NCBI RefSeq assembly: GCF_030695085.1
Contig: NZ_JAUYTS010000058.1
Span: 1-50,601 of the forward strand
DNA from: Falsiroseomonas sp.
GTDB taxonomy: Bacteria > Pseudomonadota > Alphaproteobacteria > Acetobacterales > Acetobacteraceae
DNA: 50,601 bases
Reading direction: 5' to 3'
In this document: in pieces, positions 17,613 through 25,651 of the stretch
Numbering within the stretch: the first letter of the stretch is position 1
Layout of the letters: the number at the start of each line of letters is the position of its first letter
Made by a program: the position numbers and the translations under genes
Notes under the pieces: model-generated
What the model was told of the DNA's origin: nothing
Database searches by the model: none
The model's input: the letters and a program-made list of their open reading frames with translations, nothing else

Positions 17613-19522
17613 TGTCCGCGACGATCGATCGCGAGGAGGTCGCGGCCCCTCCCGGGCGCTGGCGCGGTGCCGCGCCCTATGCCGCGGTCACCCTGCTGTC
17701 GGTCGTCTTCGCCGTCTTCCACATCCGCACCGGATGGGTGGGCGTGCTGCCGGACCTCCAGCAGCGCGGCATCCACCTGGCGATGATCCTGGCGCTGGTC
17801 TTCCTGGTGGTGCCCGCGCGGCGCGGCGATGTGGGCGGCGTGCCGTGGCACGATGTGCTGCTCTCCGCCGCCGGCGCCGCGCTATGCCTGTATCCGGTGC
17901 TGAACCATGCCGAGATCTCGGAGCGCATGGGCTTCCCGACGGCGCTGGAGCAATGGCTCGGCGTGGCCACCGCATTGCTGGTGGTGGAGGCGACGCGGCG
18001 CACCATCGGGCTGACCATGGTGGTCATCATCGCCGTCTTCGTCAGCTATCTGTGGATCGGCGCGCATCTGCCGATGGATATGGGCGGCCATGCCGGTTTT
18101 TCGCTGAGGCGCGCGATTTCGACGCTGTATCTGTCGCAGGAAGGCATCTTCGGGCCGACGCTCGGCGCCTCCGCCAGCTTCATCGCGCTGTTCATCCTGT
18201 TCGGCGCGGTGGCCAAGGTGACGGGCACCGGGCAGTTCATCATCGACATCGCGCATAGCGCACTCGGCACCGTACGTGGCGGGCCGGCCAAGGTCGCCGT
18301 CGCGGCGAGCGCGCTGCTCGGCACGCTCAGCGGCAGCGCCACGGCGAATGCCGTTTCCACCGGCATGTTCACCATCCCGCTGATGAAGCGCCTCGGCTAT
18401 TCGCCACGCTTCGCCGGGGCGGTGGAGGCGGTGGCCTCGACAGGCGGGCAATTGACGCCGCCGGTGATGGGCTCCGCCGCCTTCATCATGGCGGAGTATC
18501 TGCAACTGCCCTACCGGCAGATTGCCGCCGCCGCGCTGATCCCGGCCATCCTGTTCTACGTGATGCTGCTGGTGACGGTGCATCTGGAGGCCGCGAAGCT
18601 CGGCCTGGTCGGGCTGCGGCGAGATCAACTGCCGCGGATGCGCGCGGTGATGCTGCATGGCGGCCACCTGCTGATCGGGCCGACCGTACTGGTGTTCCAG
18701 CTTGCGGTGATGAAGACCACGGTGCTGAGCGCCGCCTTCATGGGCCTGTTCGCCGCCCTGCTGGCCGGCATGCTGCGGCGCCACACCCGGCCTGGCCCGC
18801 GCCAGCTGCTGGAGGCTGCGCGCGAAGGCGCGTTGATGAGCCTGCAGGTCGGTGTCGCCTGCGCCGCCGCCGGCCTCATCATCGGGCCGATCTTCCTGTC
18901 CGGCCTCGGGCCGAAGCTGGCCGATATCCTGGTCAATGCGGCCGGTGCGAACCTGCTGGTGCTGCTGGTCTTCGCCATGATCGCGGCGCTGATCATGAGC
19001 ATGGGGCTGCCGAGCACGGCGGTCTATATCCTGGTCGCGGTGCTGATCGCGCCGGCCATCGTGGCGCTCGGCGTCGCGCCACTCGCCGCGCATATGTTCG
19101 CCTACTGGTTCGGCACCATGGCGAATATCACGCCGCCGGTCGCCACCGCCGCCTACGCCGCCGCCGGCATTGCCGGGTCGAACCCGCTGATGACGGGGCT
19201 GTCCGCGGTGCGGCTCGGCGCGGCGGGCTTCCTGCTGCCCTTCATGTTCGTCTTCGGGCCGCAATTGCTGCTGATCGGCACGACGATGGAGATCGTGTTG
19301 GCGACGGCGACCTGTGCGGTGGGCGTCTCCGCCCTGGCTGCCGCCTTCTGCGGCTTCCTGCTGCGCCCGCTGCATCTGGTTGAGCGCCTGGCGCTTGGCG
19401 CGGCGGCGCTGACGCTGATGTATCCGGGCGGGCTGACGGATGTGCTGGGCGTCGGCCTGACGGCGATCGTCGGCGCGGCCCACTGGCTGCGGCACCGCAG
19501 GCTGGCGCCCGCGGAGCCGTAG
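17612..19522 (+). CDS. Fused TRAP transporter permease (DctQM, TAXI system)
   Basis: A 636-residue fused TRAP permease, a paralogue of the one at 11.1-13.1 kb. It shows the same segments: ARRGDVGGVPWHDV in the loop before the DctQ part, GSATANAVSTGMFTIPLMKR, ASTGGQLTPPVMGSAAFIMA and SMGLPSTAVYILVAVLIAP. Its ATG overlaps the receptor stop (TGATG, 17610-17614). If the receptor frameshift is real, this permease would lack its own receptor and the importer would be inactive or depend on another TAXI receptor. The gene ends 27 bases before the convergent DsrE-like gene. Confidence 0.92.
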   Translation: MSATIDREEVAAPPGRWRGAAPYAAVTLLSVVFAVFHIRTGWVGVLPDLQQRGIHLAMILALVFLVVPARRGDVGGVPWHDVLLSAAGAALCLYPVLNHAEISERMGFPTALEQWLGVATALLVVEATRRTIGLTMVVIIAVFVSYLWIGAHLPMDMGGHAGFSLRRAISTLYLSQEGIFGPTLGASASFIALFILFGAVAKVTGTGQFIIDIAHSALGTVRGGPAKVAVAASALLGTLSGSATANAVSTGMFTIPLMKRLGYSPRFAGAVEAVASTGGQLTPPVMGSAAFIMAEYLQLPYRQIAAAALIPAILFYVMLLVTVHLEAAKLGLVGLRRDQLPRMRAVMLHGGHLLIGPTVLVFQLAVMKTTVLSAAFMGLFAALLAGMLRRHTRPGPRQLLEAAREGALMSLQVGVACAAAGLIIGPIFLSGLGPKLADILVNAAGANLLVLLVFAMIAALIMSMGLPSTAVYILVAVLIAPAIVALGVAPLAAHMFAYWFGTMANITPPVATAAYAAAGIAGSNPLMTGLSAVRLGAAGFLLPFMFVFGPQLLLIGTTMEIVLATATCAVGVSALAAAFCGFLLRPLHLVERLALGAAALTLMYPGGLTDVLGVGLTAIVGAAHWLRHRRLAPAEP

Positions 19523-19549
19523 CAGATGGGCTGAGCCGGCTGGGTCTCC

Positions 19550-19996
19550 TCAGAAGGGCAGGACGGTGGTGCCCTGCGCGGTCATGCGGCGCGCCATCTC
19601 CGGCGGCTGCGCCGGGCGCACACCCTCCACCAGCGCCTCCGGCCCGACGCCTGCATTGGGCAGGTACAGGGCGCAGACTTCGGTGCGCACGCCGGCGGCA
19701 ACCATGCCGGCCAGCATCTGCGCCGGCGTTGCGTTCATCGGCCGCAGCGGCGTCGCGGCCGGGCCGGGCGGCTCACGCCGCGCGAGATCGGCGGCCGGGC
19801 CGCACAGCATCACCTCCACCGTGGCGCCCTGCGCGCGCATGGCGTTGAGCAGCACGAAGGCCATGCCCTGCACCTGCGGCTCCGCCGTGGTCACCAGGGC
19901 CAGGATGCGCGGCGCGTCCTGCGCCTGGGCCGGGGGTGCCACGGCAAGGCCGCCCAGCAGCAGCATGGTGGCGCCAGCCAGCTTCAAACGTGTCAT
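19550..19996 (-). CDS. Exported DsrE/F-like protein
   Basis: A 148-residue protein. The start at 19996 gives a clean signal peptide (RLKLAGATMLLLGGLAVAPP, cleavage near AQAQD); longer upstream frames are not convincing. The mature domain ILALVTTAEPQVQGMAFVLL and GATVEVMLCGPAADLA resembles the DsrE/DsrF/TusCD fold, in which a cysteine on a loop carries persulfide; here Cys occurs in VMLCGP and TEVCALY. It is last in the cydA-cydB-DUF2474 operon, 38 bases after the small gene. A periplasmic sulfur-handling role next to a bd oxidase would fit, but is speculative. Confidence 0.7.
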   Translation of the reverse strand: MTRLKLAGATMLLLGGLAVAPPAQAQDAPRILALVTTAEPQVQGMAFVLLNAMRAQGATVEVMLCGPAADLARREPPGPAATPLRPMNATPAQMLAGMVAAGVRTEVCALYLPNAGVGPEALVEGVRPAQPPEMARRMTAQGTTVLPF

Positions 19997-20034
19997 GTCG
20001 GATACCTTCTCGTATGGGGGGAAGACGCAACGGG

Positions 20035-20160
20035 TCATCGCAGCGCCGCCTTGATGGCGAGGCCGACCACGCCGAGGGCGAGCACACTCGCCGCCCAGAT
20101 CAGTGCAAACCACAGCAGGCGCTTTGCGACGCGGGGCGCGGCCGCGCGGGGCTGGACCAT
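20035..20160 (-). CDS. DUF2474-type small membrane subunit of cytochrome bd oxidase
   Basis: This 41-residue gene (MVQPRAAAPRVAKRLLWFAL at its N terminus) has a basic cytosolic start and a single membrane helix rich in Trp/Ala/Val/Leu. Position and pattern (RLLWFALIWAAS) match DUF2474 proteins that follow cydB in CioAB-type oxidases and act like CydX in stabilising the complex. Its ATG overlaps the cydB stop as TGATG (20162-20158), which indicates translational coupling. Confidence 0.8.
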   Translation of the reverse strand: MVQPRAAAPRVAKRLLWFALIWAASVLALGVVGLAIKAALR

Positions 20161-21164
20161 CAATGGTAGCCCCCCACCGCCTTCACCTTGCCGCGAAACA
20201 CCCAATAGGCGTAGGCGGTGTAGGCCAGGATCATCGGCACCAGGACCGCCGCGCCAACCAGCAGGAAGGCCAGGCTGTTATCCGGCGCCGCGGCGGCATG
20301 GATCGTCACCGCATGCGGGACCATGTAGGGAAAGAAGCTGATCCCGAGCCCGATGAAGCACAGCACGAACAGCGACAGCGAAGCCAGGAAGGGCGCCAGT
20401 TCCTGCCGCTTCCGCAGCCCCTTCAGCAGCAGGAACCCGGCGCCAAGCACCGCGAGCGGCACCGGCCCCACCAGCAGCACCTGCGGCCAGCCGAACCAGC
20501 GCGCGGCATACAGGCTGTTGAGGAAGGGGGTCCACAGGCTGACCACGCCGATCAGCAGCAGCGTGGCCGGCGCCGCCCACAGGGCGAGGGCATAGGCGCG
20601 GCGCTGCACCTGGCCTTCGGTCTTCCAGATCAGCCAGGTGGCGCCGAGCAGGCCATAGCCAATCACCAGCGCCACGCCCGTCAGCAGGCTGAAGGCCGAC
20701 AGCCAGTCCCACCATCCGCCGCCATAGGCGCGGCCCTCCACCGCGATGCCCTGCACCAGCGCGCCCAGCGTCACCCCCTGCGCGAAGGCGGCGAGGATGG
20801 AGCCGAAGGCGAAGGACCAGTCCCACAGGAACTGGCCGCGCTTCGTGCGCCAGCGGAACTCGAAGGCGACGCCGCGGAAAACCAGCGCCAGAAGCATGAC
20901 GATGATCGGCACGTACAGCGCCGACATGATGATGGCGTAGGCCAGCGGAAACACCGCCAGCAGCCCGCCACCCCCCAGCACCAGCCAGGTCTCATTGCCG
21001 TCCCACACCGGCGCCACGGAATTCATCGCCTCGTCGCGATCCGCCTCGCCACGGATCAGCGGGAACAGGATGCCGACGCCGAGATCGAAACCGTCCAGCA
21101 CCACATAGGCGAGCACCGCAAAGGCGATCAGCCCGGCCCAGATCAGTGGAAGATCGAGTGTCAT
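20160..21164 (-). CDS. cydB: Cytochrome bd-type quinol oxidase subunit II
   Basis: A 334-residue polytopic protein. The N terminus LPLIWAGLIAFAVLAYVVLD-GFDLGVG and APVWDGNETWLVLGGGGLLA are the CydB/CioB hallmarks; Asp in VLDGFD lies at the proton path near the active site. It pairs with CydA to reduce O2 to water with quinol electrons without pumping protons. It begins 9 bases after cydA and ends overlapping the DUF2474 start. Confidence 0.97.
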   Translation of the reverse strand: MTLDLPLIWAGLIAFAVLAYVVLDGFDLGVGILFPLIRGEADRDEAMNSVAPVWDGNETWLVLGGGGLLAVFPLAYAIIMSALYVPIIVMLLALVFRGVAFEFRWRTKRGQFLWDWSFAFGSILAAFAQGVTLGALVQGIAVEGRAYGGGWWDWLSAFSLLTGVALVIGYGLLGATWLIWKTEGQVQRRAYALALWAAPATLLLIGVVSLWTPFLNSLYAARWFGWPQVLLVGPVPLAVLGAGFLLLKGLRKRQELAPFLASLSLFVLCFIGLGISFFPYMVPHAVTIHAAAAPDNSLAFLLVGAAVLVPMILAYTAYAYWVFRGKVKAVGGYH

Positions 21165-21173
21165 GGAAGCCTC

Positions 21174-22586
21174 CTATTCCGCTGCCGGCAGGGCGTTCTT
21201 CGCCGCCATCACCGGCCCGGGCATGATGCCGCCGGCGCGGATCGGCTCCTCCGCCGGCAGGCCCGGCTCGGCGGGGCGCGGCGCGTGGTTCATCAGGCGC
21301 AGGATGTAGAAGGTGCCGGCACCGAACAGCGCGAAGTAGACGATGACGAAGGCGATGAGGGAGGCGCCGATCGCCGCCGCATCGATCGGTGAGGCGGATT
21401 GCGCCGTGGTCAGCAGGCCATAGACGGTCCAGGGCTGGCGGCCGACCTCGGTGGTGATCCAGCCGGCGAGCACGGCGGCAAAGCCGGAGGGACCCATCAC
21501 CAGCGCCGCGCGGTGCAGCCAGGGGGCGTCGTACAGCCTGCGGCGATAGCGCGCCCACAGGCTCCATGCCCCGATGCCGAGCATCAGGAAGCCGATGCCC
21601 ACCATGATGCGGAAGCTCCAGAACACGATGCCGACCGGCGGGCGTTCCTCCGCCGGCCATTCGTTCAAGCCGCGCACCACGCCGTTCCAGTCATGCGTCA
21701 GGATGAAGGAGCCGAGCAGTGGGATCTGCACCTTGTAGTCGATGCGTCCCTCGGCGGCGTTCGGGATGCCGAACAGGATCAGCGGCGCGCCGGCATGGGT
21801 CTCGAAATGCCCCTCCATCGCGGCGACCTTGGCCGGCTGGTATTCCAGCGTGTTCAGCCCGTGGAAGTCACCAGCAGCGATCTGCATCGGTGCGACGATC
21901 GCCGCCATCCACATCGCCATGGAGAACATGATCCGCGCCGCCTGATTGCCGCGATCGCGCAGCAGGTGCAGCGCGCCGACCGCGCCGACCACGAAGGCGG
22001 TGGTCAGGTAGGCGGCCAGCAGCATGTGCACCAGACGATAGGGGAAGGATGGGTTGAACACCACCGCCCACCAATCGGTCGCGATGAACTGGCCCACTTC
22101 GTTGATGCCATAGCCCGCGGGCGTCTGCATCCAGCTGTTCACGGACAGGATCCAGAAGGCGGACATGAAGGTGCCGAGCGCGACCATCAGCGTCGCCACG
22201 AAATGCAGCTTCGGCCCGACCCGCTCTCGCCCGAACAGCATGACACCGAGGAAGCCGGCTTCGAGGAAGAAGGCCGAGAGCACCTCATAGCCCATCAGCG
22301 GGCCGATCACCGGGCCGGCCTTGTCGGAGAAGACGCTCCAGTTCGTGCCGAACTGGTAGCTCATGACGATGCCGGAGACGACGCCCATGCCGAAGCTGAC
22401 GGCGAAGATCTTCTTCCAGTAGTTGAACAGGTCGATGAAGACCGGCCGCCCGGTCCGCAGCGCCAGCGCGTTCAGCACCGCCAGGTAGCTGGCCAGCCCG
22501 ATGGTGAAGGCGGGGAAGATGATGTGGGCGCTGACCGTGAAGGCGAATTGGATACGGGCCAGGGTGAGGGCGTCGAGGTCGAACAT
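21174..22586 (-). CDS. cydA: Cytochrome bd-type quinol oxidase subunit I (short Q-loop, CioA-like)
   Basis: A 470-residue protein carrying the three hemes. LARIQFAFTVSAHIIFPAFT contains the conserved proximal heme histidine; YRLVHMLLAAY holds another heme ligand and GWITTEVGRQPWTVYG is the quinol-site signature. At 470 residues it lacks the long Q-loop insert of E. coli CydA, so it resembles the cyanide-insensitive CioA group. The first gene of a four-gene operon, it is divergent from an NsrR-like regulator gene with a candidate operator between. Confidence 0.97.
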   Translation of the reverse strand: MFDLDALTLARIQFAFTVSAHIIFPAFTIGLASYLAVLNALALRTGRPVFIDLFNYWKKIFAVSFGMGVVSGIVMSYQFGTNWSVFSDKAGPVIGPLMGYEVLSAFFLEAGFLGVMLFGRERVGPKLHFVATLMVALGTFMSAFWILSVNSWMQTPAGYGINEVGQFIATDWWAVVFNPSFPYRLVHMLLAAYLTTAFVVGAVGALHLLRDRGNQAARIMFSMAMWMAAIVAPMQIAAGDFHGLNTLEYQPAKVAAMEGHFETHAGAPLILFGIPNAAEGRIDYKVQIPLLGSFILTHDWNGVVRGLNEWPAEERPPVGIVFWSFRIMVGIGFLMLGIGAWSLWARYRRRLYDAPWLHRAALVMGPSGFAAVLAGWITTEVGRQPWTVYGLLTTAQSASPIDAAAIGASLIAFVIVYFALFGAGTFYILRLMNHAPRPAEPGLPAEEPIRAGGIMPGPVMAAKNALPAAE

Positions 22587-22600
22587 GGGGGATCCCCGTT

Positions 22601-22623
22601 AATCGTCATCTGAGATGTTGATT
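22601..22623. promoter_or_regulatory. Candidate NsrR/Rrf2 operator between cydA and the regulator gene
   Basis: AATCGTCATCT-g-AGATGTTGATT is an inverted repeat with 11-1-11 geometry, 9 of 11 pairs matching and a perfect inner CATCT-g-AGATG. The 11-1-11 layout is that of NsrR boxes. It lies 14 bases upstream of the cydA start and would block that promoter. The surrounding bases are A/T-rich compared with the region. Control by the adjacent Rrf2 protein is inferred. Confidence 0.5.
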
Positions 22624-22683
22624 ATTGTGCTCGCGCCGAAAAAGCAATATGACGAATGCTGAATATACGATGAAAGCTGAGCC

Positions 22684-23157
22684 TTGCGCCTGACCCAGTA
22701 TTCGAACTTCACTCTGCGAACCCTGCAGTTCGCCGCCCTGCGCGCCCCGGCCATCGTCACGGTGGATGAGGTCGCCCGCGCGCATCGCATCTCAAAGGCG
22801 CATCTCGTGAAGGTCGCCGCCGAACTGGCCCGCCGCGGGTATGTGGAGAGCATCCGCGGCCGCAATGGCGGCATGCGCCTGGCGCGCCCGGCGGCGGAGA
22901 TCACGGTGGGCGAGATCATCCGCTGGACCGAGGCGCCGCTGGATCTGGTGGAATGCTTCGACCCGGCCACCAACACCTGCCCGCTGCTGGGGGCCTGCCA
23001 CCTCTCGCGCGGGTTGCAGCGGGCGCTGCGTGCCTTTCTCTCGGTGCTTGATGACCTCACCATCGCCGACATCGCCTACAACCGCGGCGCGCTGCTGGCG
23101 CGGCTGGAACTGGCGGGGCCGGAGGCGGCGCTGCCGATGGCCGGCGGGGCGCAATAA
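22684..23157 (+). CDS. Rrf2-family Fe-S regulator, NsrR-like
   Basis: A 157-residue regulator read from a TTG start (RLTQYSNFTLRTLQFAALRA), the only start that keeps the conserved N terminus. The helix-turn-helix region is AHRISKAHLVKVAAELARRG and the wing SIRGRNGGMRLARP. Three cysteines in ECFDPATNTCPLLGACHL (C-x7-C-x5-C) are placed as the NsrR cluster ligands, so it probably senses nitric oxide through an Fe-S cluster. Divergence from a NO-tolerant bd oxidase fits. Its last 82 bases overlap the antisense 3' end of the bigR-like gene. Confidence 0.85.
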   Translation: MRLTQYSNFTLRTLQFAALRAPAIVTVDEVARAHRISKAHLVKVAAELARRGYVESIRGRNGGMRLARPAAEITVGEIIRWTEAPLDLVECFDPATNTCPLLGACHLSRGLQRALRAFLSVLDDLTIADIAYNRGALLARLELAGPEAALPMAGGAQ

Positions 23158-23459
23158 AGCCCGTGCAGCGTCGCCAGGATCGCCGCCACTTCGGCGCTGG
23201 CCAGCTGGTAGAAGATGACCCGCCCCTGCCGCCGCGTGGCCACCAGGCCGAGGTCGCGCAGCCGCGCCAGATGCTGCGACAGCGCGCTCGGCGATAGCCC
23301 GACCAGTTCCGCGAGCTGCCCGACCGGGCGTTCGCCCTGCAGCAGGTGGCACAGCGCCAGCAGCCGCTGCGCATGGGCCAGCGTGCCCAGCAGCCGGGCC
23401 GCGCCCTCCGCCCGGGTTGCCATGGCGGTCAATGCATCATGTTCGGTGCCGGTTTTCAT
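23076..23459 (-). CDS. bigR: BigR/SqrR-type persulfide-sensing ArsR-family repressor
   Basis: A 127-residue winged-helix repressor: LAHAQRLLALCHLL, recognition helix SPSALSQHLARLRDLGLVAT and wing RRQGRVIFYQL. Cys37 (ALCHLL) and Cys103 (LYCAPP) sit at the positions that form the disulfide/tetrasulfide switch in BigR and SqrR; no classical ArsR metal site is present. It is divergent from the sulfur-handling operon that starts at 23522. The tail after Cys103 (about 25 Ser/Ala-rich residues) is longer than usual because it reads into the 3' end of the NsrR-like gene on the other strand. Confidence 0.9.
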   Translation of the reverse strand: MKTGTEHDALTAMATRAEGAARLLGTLAHAQRLLALCHLLQGERPVGQLAELVGLSPSALSQHLARLRDLGLVATRRQGRVIFYQLASAEVAAILATLHGLYCAPPAIGSAASGPASSSRASSAPRL

Positions 23460-23460
23460 C

Positions 23461-23490
23461 TTGACATCTTAGAACCTGCGCAGATATAAA
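23461..23490 (+). promoter_or_regulatory. Sigma-70-like promoter of the sulfur operon
   Basis: TTGACA (23461-23466) and TATAAA (23485-23490), 18 bases apart, form a near-consensus promoter, followed by AGGAGG-type Shine-Dalgarno at about 23507-23512 and ATG at 23522. The -35 lies immediately upstream of the divergent bigR start, so one bound repressor could control both. No perfect BigR palindrome was seen. Confidence 0.65.
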
Positions 23491-23521
23491 TCCAGCGCCA
23501 ACATGCAGGAGGACACACATC

Positions 23522-23740
23522 ATGGTCAATGTCGGATCGCTCGATCGCACACTCCGCTTCGTCTTCGGCGCGGTTCTTGCGCTGGCGCCCTTCCTGCTGG
23601 CGGACAGCTTCGCGCCGCTCGGCGCCTGGCGCTTCGTCGTGGTCGCGGTCGGCGGGGTGCTGGTCGCCACGGCCGCCTTCCGCATCTGCCCGGCCTACAT
23701 GCTGTTCGGCATCCGCACCTGCGCGGCGGGCAAGGCCTGA
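23522..23740 (+). CDS. DUF2892 (YgaP-like) small membrane protein
   Basis: A 72-residue protein with two membrane helices: RTLRFVFGAVLALAPFLLA and WRFVVVAVGGVLVATAAFR, then the conserved CPAYMLFGIRTC with two cysteines. This is the DUF2892 pattern, found alone or as the membrane tail of rhodanese YgaP. First in the operon controlled by the divergent BigR-like repressor, with a strong Shine-Dalgarno (CAGGAGGAC). A sulfur-transfer membrane anchor role is inferred. Confidence 0.85.
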   Translation: MVNVGSLDRTLRFVFGAVLALAPFLLADSFAPLGAWRFVVVAVGGVLVATAAFRICPAYMLFGIRTCAAGKA

Positions 23741-23741
23741 C

Positions 23742-24170
23742 ATGATCGCGACCGAATTCACGCCGGTCGCCTCGCTGCTCGGCGGCGCGCTGATCGGCGC
23801 CGCCGCCGTGGCGCTGATGGCGGCCACCGGGCGCATCGCCGGCATCAGCGGCATCGCCGCCCGCCTGCTGCCGCCCTATGCCGATTCCGGCCTGGCCGGG
23901 CGGGTGGCCTTCGTGCTCGGCATCGTCCTGGCCCCGCTGCTGGTCGGGCTGGCCACCGGCACGCTGCCGCTGCCGCAGATCGAGGCGTCGACGCCCGTAC
24001 TGCTGCTGGCCGGGCTGCTCGTCGGCTTTGGCGCGGTCTGGGGCAATGGCTGCACCTCGGGCCATGGCGTCTGCGGCCTGTCGCGGCTTTCGATGCGGTC
24101 GGTGGTCGCCACCGCGGTCTTCATGGCGGCGGCATTTGCCACCGTCTTCGTCACCCGCCACCTGATCTGA
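23742..24170 (+). CDS. YeeE/YedE-type membrane protein, first half
   Basis: A 142-residue membrane protein; ATG 23742 follows the previous stop by one base. The signature WGNGCTSGHGVCGLSRLSMR carries the conserved cysteines of YeeE/YedE thiosulfate/sulfur transporters. It is a half-length unit that pairs with the next gene, as in bigR operons where two small YeeE-like proteins are encoded together. It likely moves a sulfur species across the inner membrane. Confidence 0.9.
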   Translation: MIATEFTPVASLLGGALIGAAAVALMAATGRIAGISGIAARLLPPYADSGLAGRVAFVLGIVLAPLLVGLATGTLPLPQIEASTPVLLLAGLLVGFGAVWGNGCTSGHGVCGLSRLSMRSVVATAVFMAAAFATVFVTRHLI

Positions 24171-24178
24171 GGCGCCCC

Positions 24179-24634
24179 ATGGTCATCCTCGCGCAATTCG
24201 CCATCGGCCTGCTGCTCGGCCTCGGCCTGGTCATCGCCGGCATGTCCGATCCGGCGAAGGTGCTGAACTTCCTCGACCTCGCCGCCATCCCGACCGGCGG
24301 CTGGGATGCCAGCCTGGCCTTCGTGATGGCGGGCGCCATCGCGGTGACCTTCCTCGGCTACCGGCTTGTGCTGCGCCGCGACCGCCCGGTCTTCGACACG
24401 CGCTTCCACCTGCCCACGGCCACCGCCATCGATGCGCGGATCCTCGTCGGTCCTGCCATCTTCGGCATCGGCTGGGGCCTGGCGGGCTTCTGCCCTGGCC
24501 CGGCGCTGACCGCGCTGACCACGGGCGGCGCGCCGGCATGGCTGTTCCTCCTCACCATGTTCGCCGGCATGGCCGCCGCGAGCCGGCTCGCCGCCCGCAC
24601 CCCCGCCCCCACCCCGGCGCTGCACCGCAGCTGA
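24179..24634 (+). CDS. YeeE/YedE-type membrane protein, second half (DUF6691)
   Basis: A 151-residue membrane protein, 8 bases after its partner. GMSDPAKVLNFLDLA and GWGLAGFCPGPALTAL are the conserved segments; the CPGP cysteine corresponds to the second conserved motif of full-length YeeE. Together with the preceding gene it rebuilds a complete YeeE-like channel. Confidence 0.9.
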   Translation: MVILAQFAIGLLLGLGLVIAGMSDPAKVLNFLDLAAIPTGGWDASLAFVMAGAIAVTFLGYRLVLRRDRPVFDTRFHLPTATAIDARILVGPAIFGIGWGLAGFCPGPALTALTTGGAPAWLFLLTMFAGMAAASRLAARTPAPTPALHRS

Positions 24635-24660
24635 TCCGAAGCAGGAAACGGAGACGCCCC

Positions 24661-25554
24661 ATGAACGCCATTCCGCATCGCGTGGACCTGTCCGTGAAGC
24701 CGGAGGTGACGGCCTTCTTCGACGCGCCCACCAACACCATCAGCTATGTGGTCAAGGACCCGGCCTCCACCGCCTGCGCCGTGGTCGATTCGGTCATGGA
24801 CATCGACTACGCCGCCGGCCGCATCAGCCATCAAGGCGCGGATGCCATCATCGCCCATATCCGCGCCCACGGCCTGCAGCTGGAATGGCTGATCGAGACG
24901 CATGTGCATGCCGACCATCTCTCGGCCGCGCCCTACATCCAGAACGCGCTCGGCGGGAAGATCGGCATCGGTGAGCAGATCACCGTGGTGCAGGAGGTGT
25001 TCGGCAAGGTCTTCAACGAAGGCACCGAGTTCCGCCGCGACGGCAGCCAGTTCGACCGGCTGTTCCGGGATGGCGACCGCTACACCATCGGCGGCCTGCA
25101 AGCCTTCGCGATGCACACGCCAGGCCATACGCCGGCCTGCATGACGCATGTCATCGGCGATGCCGCCTTCGTCGGCGATACGCTGTTCATGCCCGATGGC
25201 GGCTCCGCCCGCGCCGATTTCCCGGGTGGCGATGCGCGCACCCTGTACCGCTCGATCCGCCGCGTGCTGGACCTGCCGCCGGAGACGCGGCTGTTCATGT
25301 GCCACGACTATGCCCCGAATGGCCGCGAGATCCGCTGGGAAACCACGGTGGGCGAGGAACGTGCCCACAACATCCATGTCCGTGATGGCGTGACGGAGGA
25401 TGAGTTCGTCGCGATGCGCGAGGCGCGCGACCGCACGCTGGATATGCCGCGCCTCATCCTGCCCTCGCTTCAGGTCAACATGCGGGCCGGCGCGCTGCCG
25501 CCGGCGGAGCCGAATGGCCGGGTCTTCCTGAAGCTGCCCGTGAACGCGCTCTGA
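24661..25554 (+). CDS. blh: Metallo-beta-lactamase-fold persulfide dioxygenase (Blh/ETHE1-like)
   Basis: A 297-residue protein. THVHADHLSA is the metal-binding HxHxDH motif; MHTPGHTPAC and GDTLFMPDGGSARADFPGG complete the mononuclear iron site and the ETHE1-type region, and FMCHDYAPNGRE holds the last histidine. ETHE1-type enzymes oxidise glutathione persulfide to sulfite; Blh is the bigR-operon member. It would detoxify the persulfides that BigR senses, passing sulfite to the TauE/SafE exporter downstream. The rhodanese domain found in some relatives is absent. Confidence 0.93.
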   Translation: MNAIPHRVDLSVKPEVTAFFDAPTNTISYVVKDPASTACAVVDSVMDIDYAAGRISHQGADAIIAHIRAHGLQLEWLIETHVHADHLSAAPYIQNALGGKIGIGEQITVVQEVFGKVFNEGTEFRRDGSQFDRLFRDGDRYTIGGLQAFAMHTPGHTPACMTHVIGDAAFVGDTLFMPDGGSARADFPGGDARTLYRSIRRVLDLPPETRLFMCHDYAPNGREIRWETTVGEERAHNIHVRDGVTEDEFVAMREARDRTLDMPRLILPSLQVNMRAGALPPAEPNGRVFLKLPVNAL

Positions 25555-25573
25555 CCTGACGGAAGACACCACC

Positions 25574-25651
25574 ATGGCCGACGCACACGCCTGCCCCGCC
25601 GGCCACCGGCATGATCGCCCTGCCACGGCGCGCCTGGGGCTGACGCCATGA
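25574..25651 (+). CDS. Possible 25-residue small protein before tauE
   Basis: ATG 25574 opens a short frame (MADAHACPAGHRHDRPATAR at its start) that ends overlapping the tauE start as ATGA. It has a GGAAG 9 bases upstream. His/Cys-rich with no recognised domain. It may be a coupling leader or a chance frame in the 93-base gap; no family is recognised. Confidence 0.3.
   Translation: MADAHACPAGHRHDRPATARLGLTP

Noticed and set aside
17882..19495. 537-residue minus frame opposite the second TRAP permease
   Set aside because: Same shadow pattern as the other TRAP gene; no start signal or domain.
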